Shown piece after piece: positions 6,478 through 6,958 of a stretch of DNA of 6,958 nucleotides. The notes beneath the pieces were generated by a model. It was not told where the DNA came from, ran no database searches, and was given only the letters and a program-made list of their open reading frames with translations. Origin of the DNA: CAZJKO01 sp964546995 (GTDB lineage: Bacteria > Bacillota_I > Bacilli_A > RF39 > UBA660). Position numbers and translations under genes: made by a program. Position 1 is the first letter of the stretch, and every line of letters begins with the position of its first letter. The stretch lies in NCBI GenBank assembly GCA_964546995.1, contig CAZJKO010000046.1, positions 1 to 6,958 of the forward strand. Reading direction: 5' to 3'.

Positions 6478-6506
6478 ATCATATCAAAAACAATAGAAAA
6501 ATACAA
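6478..6506 (-). promoter_or_regulatory. Promoter of the kinase-alaS-holA operon
   Basis: TTGTAT (6501-6506) and TATGAT (6478-6483) are separated by exactly 17 bases, and TGA directly before the -10 box gives an extended -10 (TGnTATGAT). Transcription would start near 6471, a few bases before the first T-box stem, which fits the leader well. A second pair, TTGTTT and TTATAA, lies about 10 bases downstream but has a poorer -10. Confidence 0.72.
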
Positions 6507-6529
6507 TCACAAATTTAAATTTATAGTGA
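6507..6529 (-). terminator. Possible weak terminator of the right-edge gene
   Basis: Shortly after the stop codon the minus strand can fold TCAC (6526-6529) with GTGA (6507-6510) and AAAT with ATTT around TTAA, leaving a TAT bulge, followed by TTGTATTTTTC. The stem is almost all A-T and overlaps the -35 region of the alaS promoter, so it may be chance. Without it the upstream gene would read into the T-box leader. Confidence 0.27.
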
Positions 6530-6533
6530 AATA

Positions 6534-6958
6534 CTATTTATCAATCATAACAACCGCCCGCGCACCGCAGGTCGTATACGTCGTGTTGAGGTTGTACACG
6601 ATGCCGCTGTAATTCACGTGCACCGCGCTCGTCGCGAGAGACGAATAAGCCGACATGGTCCAATATCCATAGTTCTTTCCGTATTCTCCTCCTGTTATGT
6701 TCACGGCTCCTCCATAACTTGTTGAATCATATAAATAATTGTTCATCCAATTGGGACATGATTTCTGTGAACTTGTACATCCTAAGCCATTTGCTTCTTG
6801 GACAGTAATCATTCGGGCTTTTCCTGTTCGGCTCGATAGTGTATACTTATTTGTCGTACATTCCATATAAGTGCATCCCGTAAACGCATTTGTTTTAAAT
6901 GTTGTACTTCCCATCGTATACGTTTGATCCTTGACATTCGTCCATCCTTTTGTTGCAT
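6534..6958 (-). CDS. Partial C-terminal end of a probable extracellular Cys/Tyr/Asn/Ser/Thr-rich protein
   Basis: The frame is open to the window edge and starts inside a codon. The first visible residues are ATKGWTNVKDQTYTMGS, so the Met at 6914 is internal: no ribosome binding site precedes it and coding sequence continues upstream. The visible 141 residues are rich in Thr, Ser, Tyr, Asn and Gly and hold five Cys, with no membrane segment. The order ARMITVQEA, then YGYWTMSAYSS, then a Tyr-rich stretch closed by CGARAVVMIDK, resembles the C-terminal modules of surface proteins in uncultured Bacillota that typically end GYWT(S)... GVRPVI. Some of these sit behind pilin-like N-termini and have a formylglycine-enzyme-like or DUF6273-like fold. 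That likeness is from memory, and the N-terminus needed to prove export is missing. Codons in the last ~37 residues are strikingly GC-rich (GCG, ACG, GTG, CTC, CGG), unlike those before them. Confidence 0.7.
   Translation of the reverse strand, partial: ATKGWTNVKDQTYTMGSTTFKTNAFTGCTYMECTTNKYTLSSRTGKARMITVQEANGLGCTSSQKSCPNWMNNYLYDSTSYGGAVNITGGEYGKNYGYWTMSAYSSLATSAVHVNYSGIVYNLNTTYTTCGARAVVMIDK

Noticed and set aside
6351..6480. Possible tRNA gene, CRISPR or mobile-element end in the noncoding stretch
   Set aside because: The stem-loops and conserved blocks are fully explained by T-box stem I and the T-box motif; no tRNA cloverleaf, direct repeats or terminal inverted repeats were found.
6534..6914. 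Complete small gene of 126 residues starting at the ATG at 6914
   Set aside because: The frame stays open to the window edge, there is no SD before this ATG, and the upstream residues (KGWTNVKDQTYT) fit the same type of protein. It is a partial gene.

Overview
The window reads as chromosomal DNA from a low-GC, AT-rich Bacillota (Firmicutes). RNase HIII, a CvpA-type protein, a T-box leader in front of alaS and a Bacillus-like AlaRS all point that way. TGA is used as a stop codon (end of the kinase-like gene, end of alaS) and Trp is written TGG, so this is the standard bacterial code and not the mycoplasma code. The C-terminal module of the last gene resembles extracellular proteins I associate with uncultured gut Bacillota, but the genus cannot be fixed from the sequence.

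Left block (1-2080): two genes on the minus strand, cvpA then trxA, run towards the left edge. They are separated by 14 bases holding a strong ribosome binding site, and another SD-like sequence lies just before the edge. rnhC (RNase HIII) diverges from cvpA across an 84-base promoter region. This order looks like a shortened form of the Bacillus cluster rnhC / zapA-cvpA-polX-mutS2 ... trxA-uvrC, with the genes between cvpA and trxA absent. A compact hairpin at 2041-2080, with a T-run on each side, can end transcription of rnhC and of the converging operon.

Middle block (2092-6506): a minus-strand operon reads promoter, T-box leader, small P-loop dNMP-kinase-like gene, alaS, holA (clamp-loader delta subunit). 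Both gene junctions are 4-base ATGA overlaps. The T-box puts the operon under control of uncharged tRNA, expected to be tRNA-Ala. If so, alanine supply would also set expression of a probable nucleotide kinase and a replication clamp-loader subunit. The specifier register and the terminator/antiterminator layout are both unusual.

Right edge (6534-6958): the 3' end of a minus-strand gene cut by the window. It encodes a Cys-, Tyr-, Asn-, Ser- and Thr-rich, probably extracellular module. Its last ~110 coding bases are about 60% GC by hand count, against about 34% in the preceding 110, a sharp mosaic boundary inside one reading frame. No CRISPR array, insertion sequence, tRNA or rRNA gene was seen. 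I did not find a clearly new multi-gene system; the most unusual signals are the kinase-alaS-holA operon under a T-box, the GC mosaic, and a Val in the AlaRS editing motif.
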